From Siphonodentalium dalli (taxonomy: Eukaryota; Mollusca; Scaphopoda; Gadilida; Siphonodentaliidae), in the NCBI GenBank assembly GCA_032622095.1, contig CP136067.1, positions 119,091,281 through 119,155,280 of the forward strand: a DNA stretch of 64,000 bases, in the 5' to 3' direction. This document shows, in pieces, positions 9,804 to 20,275 of the stretch. Under the pieces are notes generated by a model. The model searched no databases. It saw only the letters and a list, made by a program, of their open reading frames with translations, and was not told the origin of the DNA. A program made the translations under genes and the position numbers. Within the stretch, counting starts at the first letter, position 1, and each line of letters opens with the position of its first letter.

Positions 9804-10262
9804 ATGGAGTTCACATCACAGCTATGGAACTACTATGAAGAATACCAATGTTCACAAAACTTTGCTCCGAGATGGAACCTGATCTTGGACACATTCAACA
9901 ACGCTATGATTGAAGAACTACAAGAACTTATTCGCAAGGAAGTGTCAGCAAACTGTGAAGGATGTAAAATAGAACATCCTAGTCAACGTGAACATGTTCT
10001 GTGTTTGTTCTCTACAACTGATGATTGGACAAACCAGTTTATCGACTTAGCGCTGATTAAACTTGACATATACAATGTTATGGAAAGATGGTTCCCGAAG
10101 CTGATGGAGTTAAACCCACACTGCAAGGAGAAGTTCGAAGCATACGTCATGTGGGATCATCTGAGAAACAGTTTGGAGCTCAACCGCAAAAAATTCGACG
10201 CAGAGTGGACTCTGATGTGGTCACAGCGAGTCAAAGAGAATTACAACGATGCAGACAGCTGA
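9804..10262 (+). CDS. Uncharacterised Polinton protein with Cys/His motif (152 aa)
   Basis: Intact ORF starting one base after the major capsid stop. It is mostly helical and acidic to neutral, with a Cys/His cluster at residues about 50-68: CEGC, then HPSQ, then H and C (CEGC-x-IEHPSQ-x-EH-x-LC). The cluster could bind zinc. Small proteins with this C-x2-C...HPSQ...H pattern occur upstream of the protease in other Polintons, so I regard it as a real conserved gene, although the role is unknown. Its last 14 bases overlap the protease start at 10249. The C-terminal half contains several Trp and charged residues (RWFPKLMELN, AEWTLMWSQR). No break is present. Confidence 0.72.
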   Translation: MEFTSQLWNYYEEYQCSQNFAPRWNLILDTFNNAMIEELQELIRKEVSANCEGCKIEHPSQREHVLCLFSTTDDWTNQFIDLALIKLDIYNVMERWFPKLMELNPHCKEKFEAYVMWDHLRNSLELNRKKFDAEWTLMWSQRVKENYNDADS

Positions 10263-10722
10263 ACTTCAATATATTCTGGACAATTCCTGGTTGTGTAAAC
10301 TTAACACACATGTTTGTGCTAGAGATCTGTTACCAGAGAAGAAACCACAGCATATTCAAGCATATATTGTGAACACGCACTCATCGGATCAGCCAGGAGA
10401 ACACTGGACATTGATGTTATTCAATGGAAGATCAGCTGTATACTTCGACTCATTTGGACTACCACCACCGAGACGATATATGTTACCATTCATAAAAAGG
10501 AACTCATCAGCATGGACTATGAATACAACACGATATCAACATCGTGCGACAAATGTGTGTGGATTATATTGTATATTCGCACTCCACCACATGATGAAAG
10601 GAAAGAGGATGAAAAGATTATTCAATTCTCGGGATTTCTTCAAGAATGACAGAACAATAGTTCGATGGTTTGGAAAGCACTATGGTCGATTATACAGAAA
10701 AGCAAATTTGCTGTTGAATTAA
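10249..10722 (+). CDS. Adenain-like cysteine protease (family C5 type), intact
   Basis: This is the maturation protease that cleaves capsid precursors in adenoviruses and Polintons. The start ATG 10249 lies inside the previous ORF (14-base overlap). Catalytic residues are visible: His52 in GEHWTL (codon 10402), Asp67 in VYFDSFG (10447), Gln97 in RYQHRATNVCG, and the nucleophile Cys104 in TNVCGLYC (10558). Spacing and the 157-residue length suit the family. The C-terminus is basic (YGRLYRKANLLLN). There is no stop or shift, so it is one of the few full-length enzymes left in this copy. It is the last gene of the cluster, followed by AT-rich non-coding DNA. Confidence 0.95.
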   Translation: MQTAELQYILDNSWLCKLNTHVCARDLLPEKKPQHIQAYIVNTHSSDQPGEHWTLMLFNGRSAVYFDSFGLPPPRRYMLPFIKRNSSAWTMNTTRYQHRATNVCGLYCIFALHHMMKGKRMKRLFNSRDFFKNDRTIVRWFGKHYGRLYRKANLLLN

Positions 10723-11160
10723 ACTTCACCAGGACATCGACGGCTGATATACATACAACGCAAAGAAGACGACGACCAGATAACAACGAATGTGTCAACA
10801 ACTCCACAAAATAGACTCTTTTGTTATTGATTCAGCGTAGGATGTTGTAGGATGTTCAATTAAGTTTCTTCAAATCTGAGACCTTGTTTTGTACATAAAT
10901 TATTGTTCTTTGTTAATATTATTGATGTATAATAATATATTATTGTTCATTGTTCTTGTTCTTGTTTTTGAAAAATAAATGATAAATTTCAACAAAATCG
11001 TTTTCACTGTAGGATCCCCACCAATTGATTCTGTTCGTGTCGATGTGTCATCTCTGGTCAGAATTATACAAACTTTAAATTAGTAATGAAAAAATGTCTA
11101 AGTCCATTTTCATTTTTTCGATCAGAAATGTCACATCAATGACAGGAACATCTATCCTCA
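10723..11160. other. AT-rich 3' flank of the Polinton
   Basis: No ORF is supported. The stretch is TA- and T-rich, with a direct 'taggatgttg' duplication near 10840-10852. A polyadenylation hexamer lies at 10974. The element's right terminus probably lies in or just beyond this stretch, but I cannot place it without the left terminus. Confidence 0.6.
10974..10979 (+). terminator. AATAAA polyadenylation signal after the Polinton gene cluster
   Basis: Canonical hexamer in a T-rich stretch about 250 bases after the protease stop. It is the first clear + strand signal after the tightly packed capsid/protease genes and could serve them. Confidence 0.45.
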
Positions 11161-11421
11161 GGGGGGGACTATGGCCCAGTACCCCCCAGACATGGGCACT
11201 ATGGTCCATGTCTGGGGGGGTACTGGGCCATAGTGCCCATGTCCGGGGGGTACTGGGCCATAGTGCCCATGTCTGGGGGGTACTGGGCCATAGTGCCCAT
11301 GTCTGGGGGGTACTGGGCCATAGTGCCCATGTCTGGGGGGGGGGTACTGGGCCATAGTGCCCATGTCTGGGGGGTACTGGGCCATAGTGCCCATGTCTGG
11401 GGGGTACTGGGCCATAGTGCC
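11161..11421. repeat. 30-bp minisatellite with an inverted first unit
   Basis: About seven direct copies of a 30-31 bp unit containing 'tactgggccatagtgccc' and 'atgtctgggggg' run from about 11210 to 11421. The first block (11161-11200) carries the same unit in reverse complement, so the array starts with a palindrome centred near 11195-11205. Open frames on both strands here are artefacts of the repeat. Confidence 0.92.
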
Positions 11422-14400
11422 CCCCATTACTACTGTCGGCCATGTTGGACGCCAGCTTGAATTGTGAATGTTAGCGGATTTTGGATAGGTTATACTGGAG
11501 ATTCTCCAGCCTTTAATGACACCCAAATCGCATTTACCTATTACTTCCGGGGCCAACCCTCTGCCGCCCGTACTAGTACACCAAATGGGGGGGGGGGCAA
11601 GCCCCACCCCAAATTCCATTTTATATCCTTGTAAAGGTGACATGTAAACCTTATGCTTCTCATATAATAAAAAAAGCTCAATAGCTGCAGAAGAACAGAT
11701 TTGAGAACCTTTGAAGTCAATTTCAATAATGACTCTTCAAATAGCTAACAATCCACAATCTTCTCTCAATTCAAGCATAACTTTGTTGTCCATTACTTCC
11801 ACCTTTTTCACAGTATCTATAAATCCCCACGCTTTCATCTTTTAATTGGCCTTCTTGTCAGATCCGACTAATATGGTTGTACAGTTTGCCAGCAAATTAT
11901 ATAAACTGCGTGTGTTCGATGAACAATTAAAGGATTTCACACGAGATTGCGGGGTTTCTGTGATTCTAAGATCTTTACTTTCTGTGAACGAACAATTGCT
12001 GTATAACGCTAATGAAAGTCCCCATCTGGACGTTTTGAAAGAACTATTAATAAACAAACGTTTTCTGCAGACCTGAATTAATTGGATTGTGATAGCAAAT
12101 GTTCCTCTATAACACATCTGGAAGGAATACTACAAACGTTCCATCCAATAATAATACATGTATCTCAACATGTCGGTGAGTTCAATCGCCTCTACAGCCA
12201 AAATCGAACTGTACGTTAATGCGGGTATATATATCCTATTAGTCTTATCTAGAAGATTACCCGTCACTTTATCAATGTTGCTTCGATGCCCCATCATATG
12301 GCATGGACCAAATATGAGCTTCTGGTGTTTCGGTGAGGTATTTCATAACTACATATCACGGCATTAGGCATTTTGCTTTTCACGACATTTTTCCGTTGAC
12401 AACCAGGAAGAAGTTGAGGAGCCGTTGTTGTCACTTCTTGCACTCGACATGGAGAATGACAAACCTCAGGTTATTTTTGCCCGATGCTGATGTGTTTGCT
12501 ATACATGTATTCTGAAATAAACTGACCAGCATTAACCCGGTTATGTGCACAGTTATATTAGACTACAGACTGTAGTCTAATCGAAGTGACTCTGCAATGT
12601 ATCTGCTATGAAATCAGCGGCCGTATTGATATCTATTTCATAAATATGTATTATGGACTCTCCATGACACAACCGAAGCAAACATGCATATCTCAGTCGG
12701 AAAGTTTTCTGGGGAGCACTGCTGTTAGCCTGCGGGTGTGATTGTAATTCAACTGTAGTTGTTGTGGTTAGTTGGTGGTAGATATGCTCACATAACTGCG
12801 ACCATCTATTGGACAAAGTCACAAAAGTGGCACATGTGCTGACTCACGTCTTGAGAAGTGTGACAATGTCTCAACTAATCAAACAAGTTTCGGGTGACGA
12901 AACACATAAATATGCCAAAACAAGAACTAAAAAATGCCATCTACCTTTAATGTATCTTATTATACACAACTGTCTCCTAATTAGATATGAAATAAGGTTC
13001 TAATGCTTTGCACTAAAATATGTAATATCTGTGTGTCGCTGGTATTTATAAGTTGAGAAATTATATTTCCAGGTGGAAGAATGAAATAGCAATACAGCCT
13101 TCGACTTCGATGAAGTCAAGTTGTGATATTACTCCTGAATATTCTAAATGTTTGTGGCCGGACGAAATCACAGTGGCCAACTATTCATCAAGAATAGATA
13201 ACGAACAAAGCAGATCTGCCCCAAACGAAATAATATAGCCGTAATGTTGGATTTCTTTCTGTATCATGACTGCATGGATTCTTTAGCGTTCGAGTACTCG
13301 TTAAGCTCTTATAATGATACAGTCAGCACATATCCGGTTTGAGTTCCTTCCAAAAAAAAACGGGCAGGATCATTTAAATTATATTGGCCAATTTCATGTT
13401 AGGTTTCTAAGAATCCAGTTGATATATTTAAAAACCATATTTTTGTTCAAACATAGACAAAACATACCGTAACATGATAATATCTAATTTATTTTGGGCG
13501 AATATATCCACCTCCTTTGCTAAATGCCATTTGAGAATATAAACATTTGTCAACTTTTATAATTGTGAGTTTTGGCGGCCATTTTGGCGACCATCTTGGG
13601 TCAAATAGATCAATGTTGAGTGCAAATGAATGACACTAACCATATTTAAAACTGTACACTTTTGTTTATTTTATTCTGCCTATTTATGTCCAAGGTTAAT
13701 CTAGAATCTTGAGAAACAAGTTTTGGTGAAATTACATAGCGCATTATTACTTTGCATTTTTCTTAGTATGGACAACAGTTATACCCAAACTAGATGTCAT
13801 AACTGATAAAAAATACAAGTCCTACTTGCCACAATTTACAAATAACCGAAAATGATATAAGGGGCATGTGTGCCAAATCAACAAATTTCTATATTTCATT
13901 CACCATTTTGACAGCCATATTGGGTGTTTAAAATACATTTTGTTCTTTCAAAAGGAACCTTGGTGCAATTCCATCATTGATGTAGAAATATTTAACATTT
14001 TCTGTATTAAATATTCTTTCTCACTCAGTGCCAATTTTGCTATTGTTTGCGACTGCCATGGTTATGATTTGATCGAATTTTCGTAGTATCATTCTGTTGA
14101 ATTCTCGGGTATAAACAGCTATGGTTCACAAACTTAAAAAATTGTACCATAAGTCCGTGGTTTTCCGCGAACAGGGAGCACATATATTCACATATATTCA
14201 CTTTCCCCTGCACATGAGTGATATCAATGAAAATTTGACAGATTTGGGTGCTTTCTCCATTTTGGCAGCCATCTTGGCCGCCATCTTAAACGAAGTTGCA
14301 CTTTTTCAGTGTAATTATATGGCATTTCGCATATATCAGACAGTTTTACATTATCTTCATCAAATTCAGTTATTTTCTGTTTAACGATTGGCTTAGCTTT

Positions 14401-15513
14401 CATAGCTCATTTTTGAATTCATATTTTAAAGATAGTTGGCAGGAACGAGATCCGAAGTATGACATATTATGTTGTCAAAATGGTTGGATACTACAATCTA
14501 TTAAAATTTAGGTCGCTTTTAGCTATAAATTTCAAGCATCAGTTAAAAATTCATGAGGAAAATGTGAAAAATCAAAACTTTTCCGAATTTCTGTCGCCAT
14601 TTTGGTGGTCATCTTTGTTTATTGTGGCCACTTTATCTGTCAAGTGGAAGTATGGTGTATTAGTTTCACGTCAGTGGTGAGATATTCAATTTTCTTTCAT
14701 AGATTCAGTAGTAGCTATTAATCAAACTGACTCAGTGCATACGCTGAAATTTTGGATGGCGGCCATCTTGATGACGTCATAAATCCACCCAGTCGCGACC
14801 CCCAGGTATCTAACATTTGTTTTCTGGTGCCTAAGATATCAAGCAACGTCATTGGCATAGTCGCTATATTTCTTCACAAAATGCACACTGGAGTACACGA
14901 GAGCCTCTGCTATTGACCTGTTCTGGCACAGCTGAATCATGCTTGAAATGTTCTCATATTTTAGGACGCGCCATGCCCACCTAGTTTCGACCATATAAGG
15001 CCTCTCAAAGCTGCAAAATAAAGCAATCGATTCATTTTATGTTTCTTCTGCAGAAGTTGTGATTGATCAAGAAGTACCCAACATTTTTCTACTGGAGTTT
15101 CGTGCTTCAGTCCGACTTAAGAGTTCTTGCGGTTATCAGGAGGGCGCATACTCCACAGATGGAGAGAGGGACTTCAATTCATATTTATCTCTTTTGGAAT
15201 TATTGATGTTTCTGGTTTATTCTTTTGATAATTTTAACTACAGTTCACCTGACATACATGAGCTACATCCCGTCCTTTGCAAGTGATGATTTGCAAAATC
15301 ATTGGGTTATACAGTAAACTGTTAATCATTTCTCAGCTATATTCCCATCGACCATGTACATGCGCAGGAAATAGGATACAGAAATGCAGTGATGGCCACC
15401 TGGGATCGACAGGAAACATATAGATACATGGTGGATAGTGGCCTCAACAAAACTATGACGCATGTTAATCGATGCGGAAGAAAGTTTATACCACGATCGC
15501 CTATCTTACTATA
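11422..15513. other. Non-coding, repeat-poor to dispersed-repeat DNA
   Basis: I find no supported gene. A G-run (11587-11597) and a perfect 11-bp-arm hairpin at 12558-12580 are present. Between about 13560 and 14790 the phrase 'gccattttgg' or 'gccatcttgg' recurs at least four times, which marks an old dispersed repeat family that also appears near 24.1-24.3 and 27.8-28.15 kb. ORFs of 60-90 codons here have no recognisable motifs. Confidence 0.6.
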
Positions 15514-16045
15514 ATTCAAATTCAAATTCAAATTAGTTTATTCATCAGATAACTATACATAAATAAAAATATAACAATACATATAGAACAAACATAGATA
15601 TCTGATGGGGAGGGATATGACTATTCAGTCGTCTTCCTGTCCCACCCCTAGGCCACTTCAGCTACACATACATCACTGCTGAGTCACTGTGCTATAAACA
15701 AAATATATATTAATTGGAATTGTAGGTTGTTTTTGTTAGTTTTGTTTTTGTTTTCAGTGAAAAGCCTAAGTTTAAGTATAAACTAAAAAATTCTTAAAAC
15801 TAATTCTTACAGTCAGGACAAAAGGTGTTACTGCATTGAACTGTGTGAGGATACTTCTCTACAATTGAGTCTGCAAGACGTTTTTTGAAAGAATTTCTTG
15901 ATGAGATAGAGCGTATATTTGACTTTAATAAATTCCATTTATGTGGATTAGCATGAAATGGCAAAAGAGAACTAAATGCGGTTCGGGGTACTTTTTCTTC
16001 TACGTCTCTGGAATGTCGTGTTTTCCCTTTCTTTATAAATAAATA
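15514..16045 (-). mobile_element. CR1-like LINE 3' end, minus strand, 5'-truncated
   Basis: On the minus strand, 16042 down to 15800 encodes a typical non-LTR retrotransposon C-terminus. It contains VPRTAFSSLLPFHANPHKW, SISSRNSFKKRLADSIVEKY and a final CSNTFCPDC pair before a stop at 15802-15800. A 3' untranslated region of about 260 bp ends in a short tandem tail (about three copies of 'attcaa' at 15514-15535, + strand), which is how CR1-type elements often end. It is 5'-truncated, as is usual for LINE insertions. Confidence 0.82.
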
Positions 16046-16104
16046 AAGCCATCTGTTTAAATTTTACATTTACCTGTTGATTAAACGTGCCTATACTGTT
16101 GATT

Positions 16105-16266
16105 AAACTTCGCAGAGTGGATTAAACTTTCTCCATACAATTTGAACGGAAAAGTGTTTATCCATCGCATTGTAAAGATCGTGGCATAAACTTCGCAGAG
16201 TGGATTAAACTTTCTCCATACAATTTGAATGGAAAAGTGTCTATCCATCGCATTGTAAAGATCGTG
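16105..16266. repeat. Two-copy tandem duplication (79-bp unit, 83-bp period)
   Basis: 16105-16183 and 16188-16266 are near identical (differences such as gaacgg/gaatgg). The unit contains 'cgcagagtggattaaact' and is followed directly by an inverted repeat. Confidence 0.85.
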
Positions 16267-16280
16267 CATGGCATACACAA

Positions 16281-16393
16281 AATATACGCATAGTGTTTCT
16301 GAATAACAAATTTAATCCGCTGAAGCTCGTGGTGTAAATCGTCAATCCCACTCGTGGATTAAATTTGTTATTCAGAAACGCTATGCGTATATT
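16281..16393. repeat. Inverted repeat with 40-bp arms
   Basis: Arms 16281-16320 and 16354-16393 match as reverse complements at about 38 of 40 positions, with a 33-bp spacer. The arms start 'aatatacgcatag'. It is probably a MITE or a hairpin derived from one. Confidence 0.85.
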
Positions 16394-16734
16394 CTATATT
16401 TAAACCTTACTTTTATGAAACTAGATGACCCCATGCAAGCCTGATGGATGGGTTGGTTTATGATCCGACTTCACGAAAATAGTTGCTACATTGATGGCCA
16501 ACATTGAAGGAAGCTGTCTCCGTACGTTTTAAAGCTAATTAGGTGTGCGTGCAAATCGGACCGTTGCACCAGATGCAGCTGTTCAAAGGCAGATATTCCA
16601 TGTACATATGTGTGCAAACTTGTCTGCAATAAGAACATTTGACACGGTGTGGAATCACGTGGTTTCGAGTGGATGAGTATCACGCTTTAAATATGGCCGA
16701 TGCGATCGCAAACCTGACTAGAAACGAGGAAATT

Positions 16735-17153
16735 GGTAATAGACTAGGGTATGATAAGACCGAATTTAATGCCACTCAAATGCAGAAGATTCAGGGGGGA
16801 TCTCATTGAACTGTACACAATGATGAATGGACACTATAACTTGGACCCTTATCAGTTATTTCAAAAGAGCCTCAGCACCAATACCAGAGGGCATGAACAG
16901 AAATTACAAAAGAAAGTGGTTAAAAAGGACACGAGAAAATTCTACTTTACAAATAGAGTTATCCCACATTGGAATTCACTAGCAGATTTCATAGTTTCTG
17001 CTGGAAGTATATAACTGTTTAAAACATATATAGATTCACATTTTTATGATATGAGATACGACCTGATGATTGTCCTGTATGATAATGTAATTATTCTTAA
17101 ACAATATGTAAATGTTACCGGAACGAGAAGTCTTAGGACTTGTTCCGTTGATT

Positions 17154-17185
<32 letters not shown>

Positions 17186-17186
17186 A
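16735..17186 (+). mobile_element. LINE (non-LTR retrotransposon) 3' remnant ending in (GAT)n
   Basis: The reading 16751-17014 encodes a reverse-transcriptase tail pattern: RGDLIELYTMMNGHYNLDP, then TRGHEQKLQKK, then FYFTNRVIPHWNSLADFIV. This is typical of the last part of LINE ORF2. The upstream part is out of frame (near 16735-16790), and a stop at 17012 precedes a further in-family segment. The element ends in a GAT/ATG microsatellite (about 17152-17185), the usual tail type for such LINEs. Confidence 0.8.
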
Positions 17187-17765
17187 TTACATAGTATTTT
17201 CGCAGCTATGAGCATATGCTATACTATTTTTCAAACAAGCTGATCCCTCATTTGTGTCCAAACTCAATTTTTTGCTCCAACATTCTGACCAGAGTTGGCA
17301 ATCGAAAGATTATCCTGGATGTATACACTGGTGTATTCCACGAACCTCCGACTCGTAACTTTGGTCAGAATGTTATAGAAAACTAATGAATATTTCGGAA
17401 CAAATAAGGTATCAACTTGTCTTAAAAATAAACTAGATTATGCTCGTTAAAGTCAAATTGTTACGTTTTTGTCTATTCCTCATATATTACGTTTGTGTAC
17501 GTTTGGGCTCGCCTCAGCAATTTGAATGGGTGGTACTCATCAACATCGAAAACATGTGATTCCCCACCGTGTGACCTTCCATGTACATATGTGTGCACTT
17601 GTCTGTGTACCATCATTTGAGATATGAATTGACATTTCTGATTGTGAATGTTAAAGATATGGAGTCTCTCTTTCAGCTAATCTCTAGGATAATCCGGGAA
17701 CAGTGTTTAAAGTTGATTTTGGTCAATAGTTTCTATTGTCATCAATTTAGTTATCTACATGACAC
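17186..17765. other. Non-coding stretch, nothing recognised
   Basis: AT-rich DNA without convincing coding potential. Only short ORFs are present and no repeat structure stands out. Confidence 0.5.
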
Positions 17766-18420
17766 ATGGATCTAATTGTGTGGTTTAAAGATACAAAGGT
17801 GATGCCGCCCAGGTCAGGGAAGGGGGTTAGGATTATTGTGCCAAAATTAGTGAAACAAATTATACCGATTTCCACCAAACTTATATATATAGGTATCTCT
17901 GTGATATACGACAAGTTTAATTATGTAGTTTCAAATTTGTCAAGTGATTGTGTCTGGTTCAGGTCTTCAGGATGGCGCTTGGGGTAGGGATCCGACATAA
18001 AATGATAAAAAAACATTTTGTCACCAATTACCAACAGACTTCTGTATATAGGTGTATATCCGTGATATACGAGGAGTCTAATAGTGTAGTATAAATGTTT
18101 CCAAACTGGGACCGTCCGAGTCAGGGATGGGGTTTGGTGAGGGGCTCACCATTGACAACAACTCTTCTGCAGCCGATATCCACCAAACGTATAGTATACA
18201 TTCATCTCCATTATACAGGGAATATAACGGTGTGATTTAAAGTTGTAAAGGTTACACGGTCGTAGTCAACGATGGAGGTTGGGGAGGGGCACCATGATTG
18301 ATAAAACAGTTTTAGCAGCTACGCAGATTTCCTCCAAACTTATTTGAAGGCTTCCCGTGATATAAGGAATCTAACAGTGTAGTTTAATTGTTTTCGAAAT
18401 GGCACCTGTCACCATGACTG
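17766..18420. repeat. Degenerate tandem array, about four units of 150-170 bp
   Basis: Each unit carries a variant of 'tttccaccaaacttatata' followed by 'ctgtgatatacgac' and 'taatagtgtagt', then a G-rich 'agggatggggtt' block. A related unit lies at about 20640-20880, so the array belongs to a dispersed satellite family. Divergence between units is high. Confidence 0.75.
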
Positions 18421-18906
18421 ATGAATAAAATTTCTCTGGTTGTCGCCAAATTCTGTTATTTTAAAACATAACAGGCTTATCATTTCGAATTGTGAGAACA
18501 ACCGCATGTATGCTAGACTTGCCGGGGTGTTATTCGGAAAATGACCAAAGTTTCCATGGAGTACATCCATAAAATTACTTGATGAGTCATGAAAAACATA
18601 CATATTCCCATAGACAATGGTTTATTCTAACCAAAAAGACGCATACACTCTTTCGGGTGGCGCATACTTATGTCAATCCCTATATGATTGTATTCTGTTG
18701 ACGTTTTAAATTATCTTATATACATGTACCATATAAACCTGTATACATGACATTTGGCTAATTAAAAAAAATCGTTATTGGTCACCCGAAAGAACAAAAC
18801 GCCAGGGTGGCTTTATCGTCTGTGTATTAACCGTACTTACTGTGATTCAGTAATAATGGAGGATAATTAAAGATATATTACTCTCTACATACTTACATGA
18901 TAACGC

Positions 18907-19199
18907 AATAGCTTATGGGAAGCCAAATTGACATTTAATAAATAATTGAGCTTATAAGCAGAGGGGTTATCTTATGAGGGAGATATTAATTGCGCTTAAA
19001 CGCAATGAGGATGTAATTGCATGCGCTAAAGCGCAATAAGGAATCCCTTATTGCGATAAAGCGCTTAAGTGCAATACTGTATCTCTAATTGCGCTTAAGC
19101 ACAATAAGGAATATTCTTATTGCGCTTAAGCGCAATTAGATGTTTCTTATCGCAAGCGCAATTATCTATTAAATGGAAATTTGGCTTCCCATAATAGCT
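18907..19199. mobile_element. MITE with about 30-bp terminal inverted repeats and internal GCGCTTAAGCGC palindromes
   Basis: The left end 'gcttatgggaagccaaatt' and right end 'aatttggcttcccataa' are inverted matches. The interior (18986-19165) holds at least six copies of a self-complementary 'ttgcgcttaagcgcaa' motif and variants. There is no coding potential. Confidence 0.8.
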
Positions 19200-19656
19200 G
19201 GCCATATCGTCATTTTCCAATCTGTGGGTGTTAAAGTAAAGTTGGAGATAGAGTCCGCTCAATAACCCGTACTTTTGTCAACATACAAAACTAAGAGGAA
19301 AAATCGACAATTTTCAACGGACAGACGCGCAGAAACACTATGTGAAAATGGTTCCCAGCAGTCTCAGTATATTACGGCAGAATCCCCGCAGTACTGAAAA
19401 TAATGTTAGCCGCGAGATCTAATTGACAAATTCATACAAACGATTGGAATCAATTGGCGCTTTTATTATTCTGCTTCCGTCGCTGCGATGTATTGTTGTA
19501 GGTATTTTACGAAAGCGCGCCAATATCCCATACACAATTTCTCATATTGACCGTTAGAAGTGTCTAAAGCGCTGTCGCCTGACTCGAAACTCACCCCACT
19601 GGGCAACGGAAGCGGCTATATGCATGGCCACACAAGAATTTTACTTTAAGGCATGC

Positions 19657-19764
19657 CGAGAGCTTTCCGATGAATGGCAACAAGCCATATTTCCGACTAA
19701 ATCCTGAAAATTTACCCATAATTCTGCTGTGGTTAAGAGGTCGACTAATTAGAGCATTACTGTA
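19657..19764. mobile_element. Partial copy of the TACAGTA-ended hairpin MITE
   Basis: Shares 'gagctttccgatgaatggc', 'cccataattctgct' and the terminal 'gcattactgta' with the complete copy at 33675-33848. The left arm is missing. Confidence 0.75.
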
Positions 19765-20094
19765 TATCGCGGCAAGAGAGCAATCTGATTTGTCGTCCAT
19801 TCTTGTCAGAACAACATTATGAGACATTTATAATATTGTGGATCAGGAGTTTGAAGTTACCTTGCTGTAATTTCAGTCTATCTTATCGATAATAATGATA
19901 ATGATAATTTGTTCATACACATATGAGGCAGTGAACACAAACTGAGCCACTGTATCCACTCGTCCGGAGTACATCTGCGAATGTTTGCCTACATGCCCGC
20001 TATAACCATTACGTGGGACTATATATATGGAGCTCCAAATGGGTCTAACCGGGGGGTATAACACTACGAGGAAGGTAATTGTCTTGTTAAAAGG

Positions 20095-20275
20095 TACTCA
20101 ATCCGATTCGATGGTCCCCATATCATCAGATTCCAACAACAACAACATTTTTTGAAATGCCGCTTCAGTTATCAGAATCGATTAATTGCCCAAAATAATG
20201 CTAACCACAGTCAACTATAGTATACAATTGCCCAAAACCTGTTTTATTAACAATTTGTTCAACGAAATTTGGCCA
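20095..20275. repeat. Dispersed repeat, copy 1 (with (CAA)n core)
   Basis: Contains 'tccccatatcatca', a CAACAACAA run, 'gttatcagaatcgattaatt' and 'ttgttcaacgaaat', in the same order as the region 21750-21940. Confidence 0.75.

Larger units (their letters stand above)
1..11000 (+). mobile_element. Maverick/Polinton (endogenous adintovirus-like) element, left-truncated by the window, degraded
   Basis: Thirteen consecutive + strand reading units match the Polinton gene set: protein-primed DNA polymerase B, packaging ATPase, integrase with chromodomain, penton, major capsid protein and adenain-like protease, plus small conserved Polinton ORFs. The left end lies outside the window because polymerase reading is already open at base 2. 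The right end is set only approximately, after the AATAAA at 10974. I could not see a terminal inverted repeat or 6-bp target duplication, since the left terminus is missing. All genes share one strand, and spacing is very tight from 7046 to 10722. About eleven inactivating changes show that this is an old or dying insertion rather than an active virus. Classification is certain at the level of Polinton/adintovirus and uncertain below that. Confidence 0.96.

Noticed and set aside
11161-11421. CRISPR-like array
   Set aside because: Units are directly adjacent with no unique spacers, in a eukaryotic context.
11075-11643. Long overlapping ORFs on both strands with repeated GHYGPVPPR or GYWAIVPMS units
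   Set aside because: They are translations of the 30-bp minisatellite. A unit length divisible by three keeps all frames open.
19591-19827. Minus-strand ORF similar to one at 63365-63577
   Set aside because: The similarity is due to a shared hairpin MITE; no protein motif.
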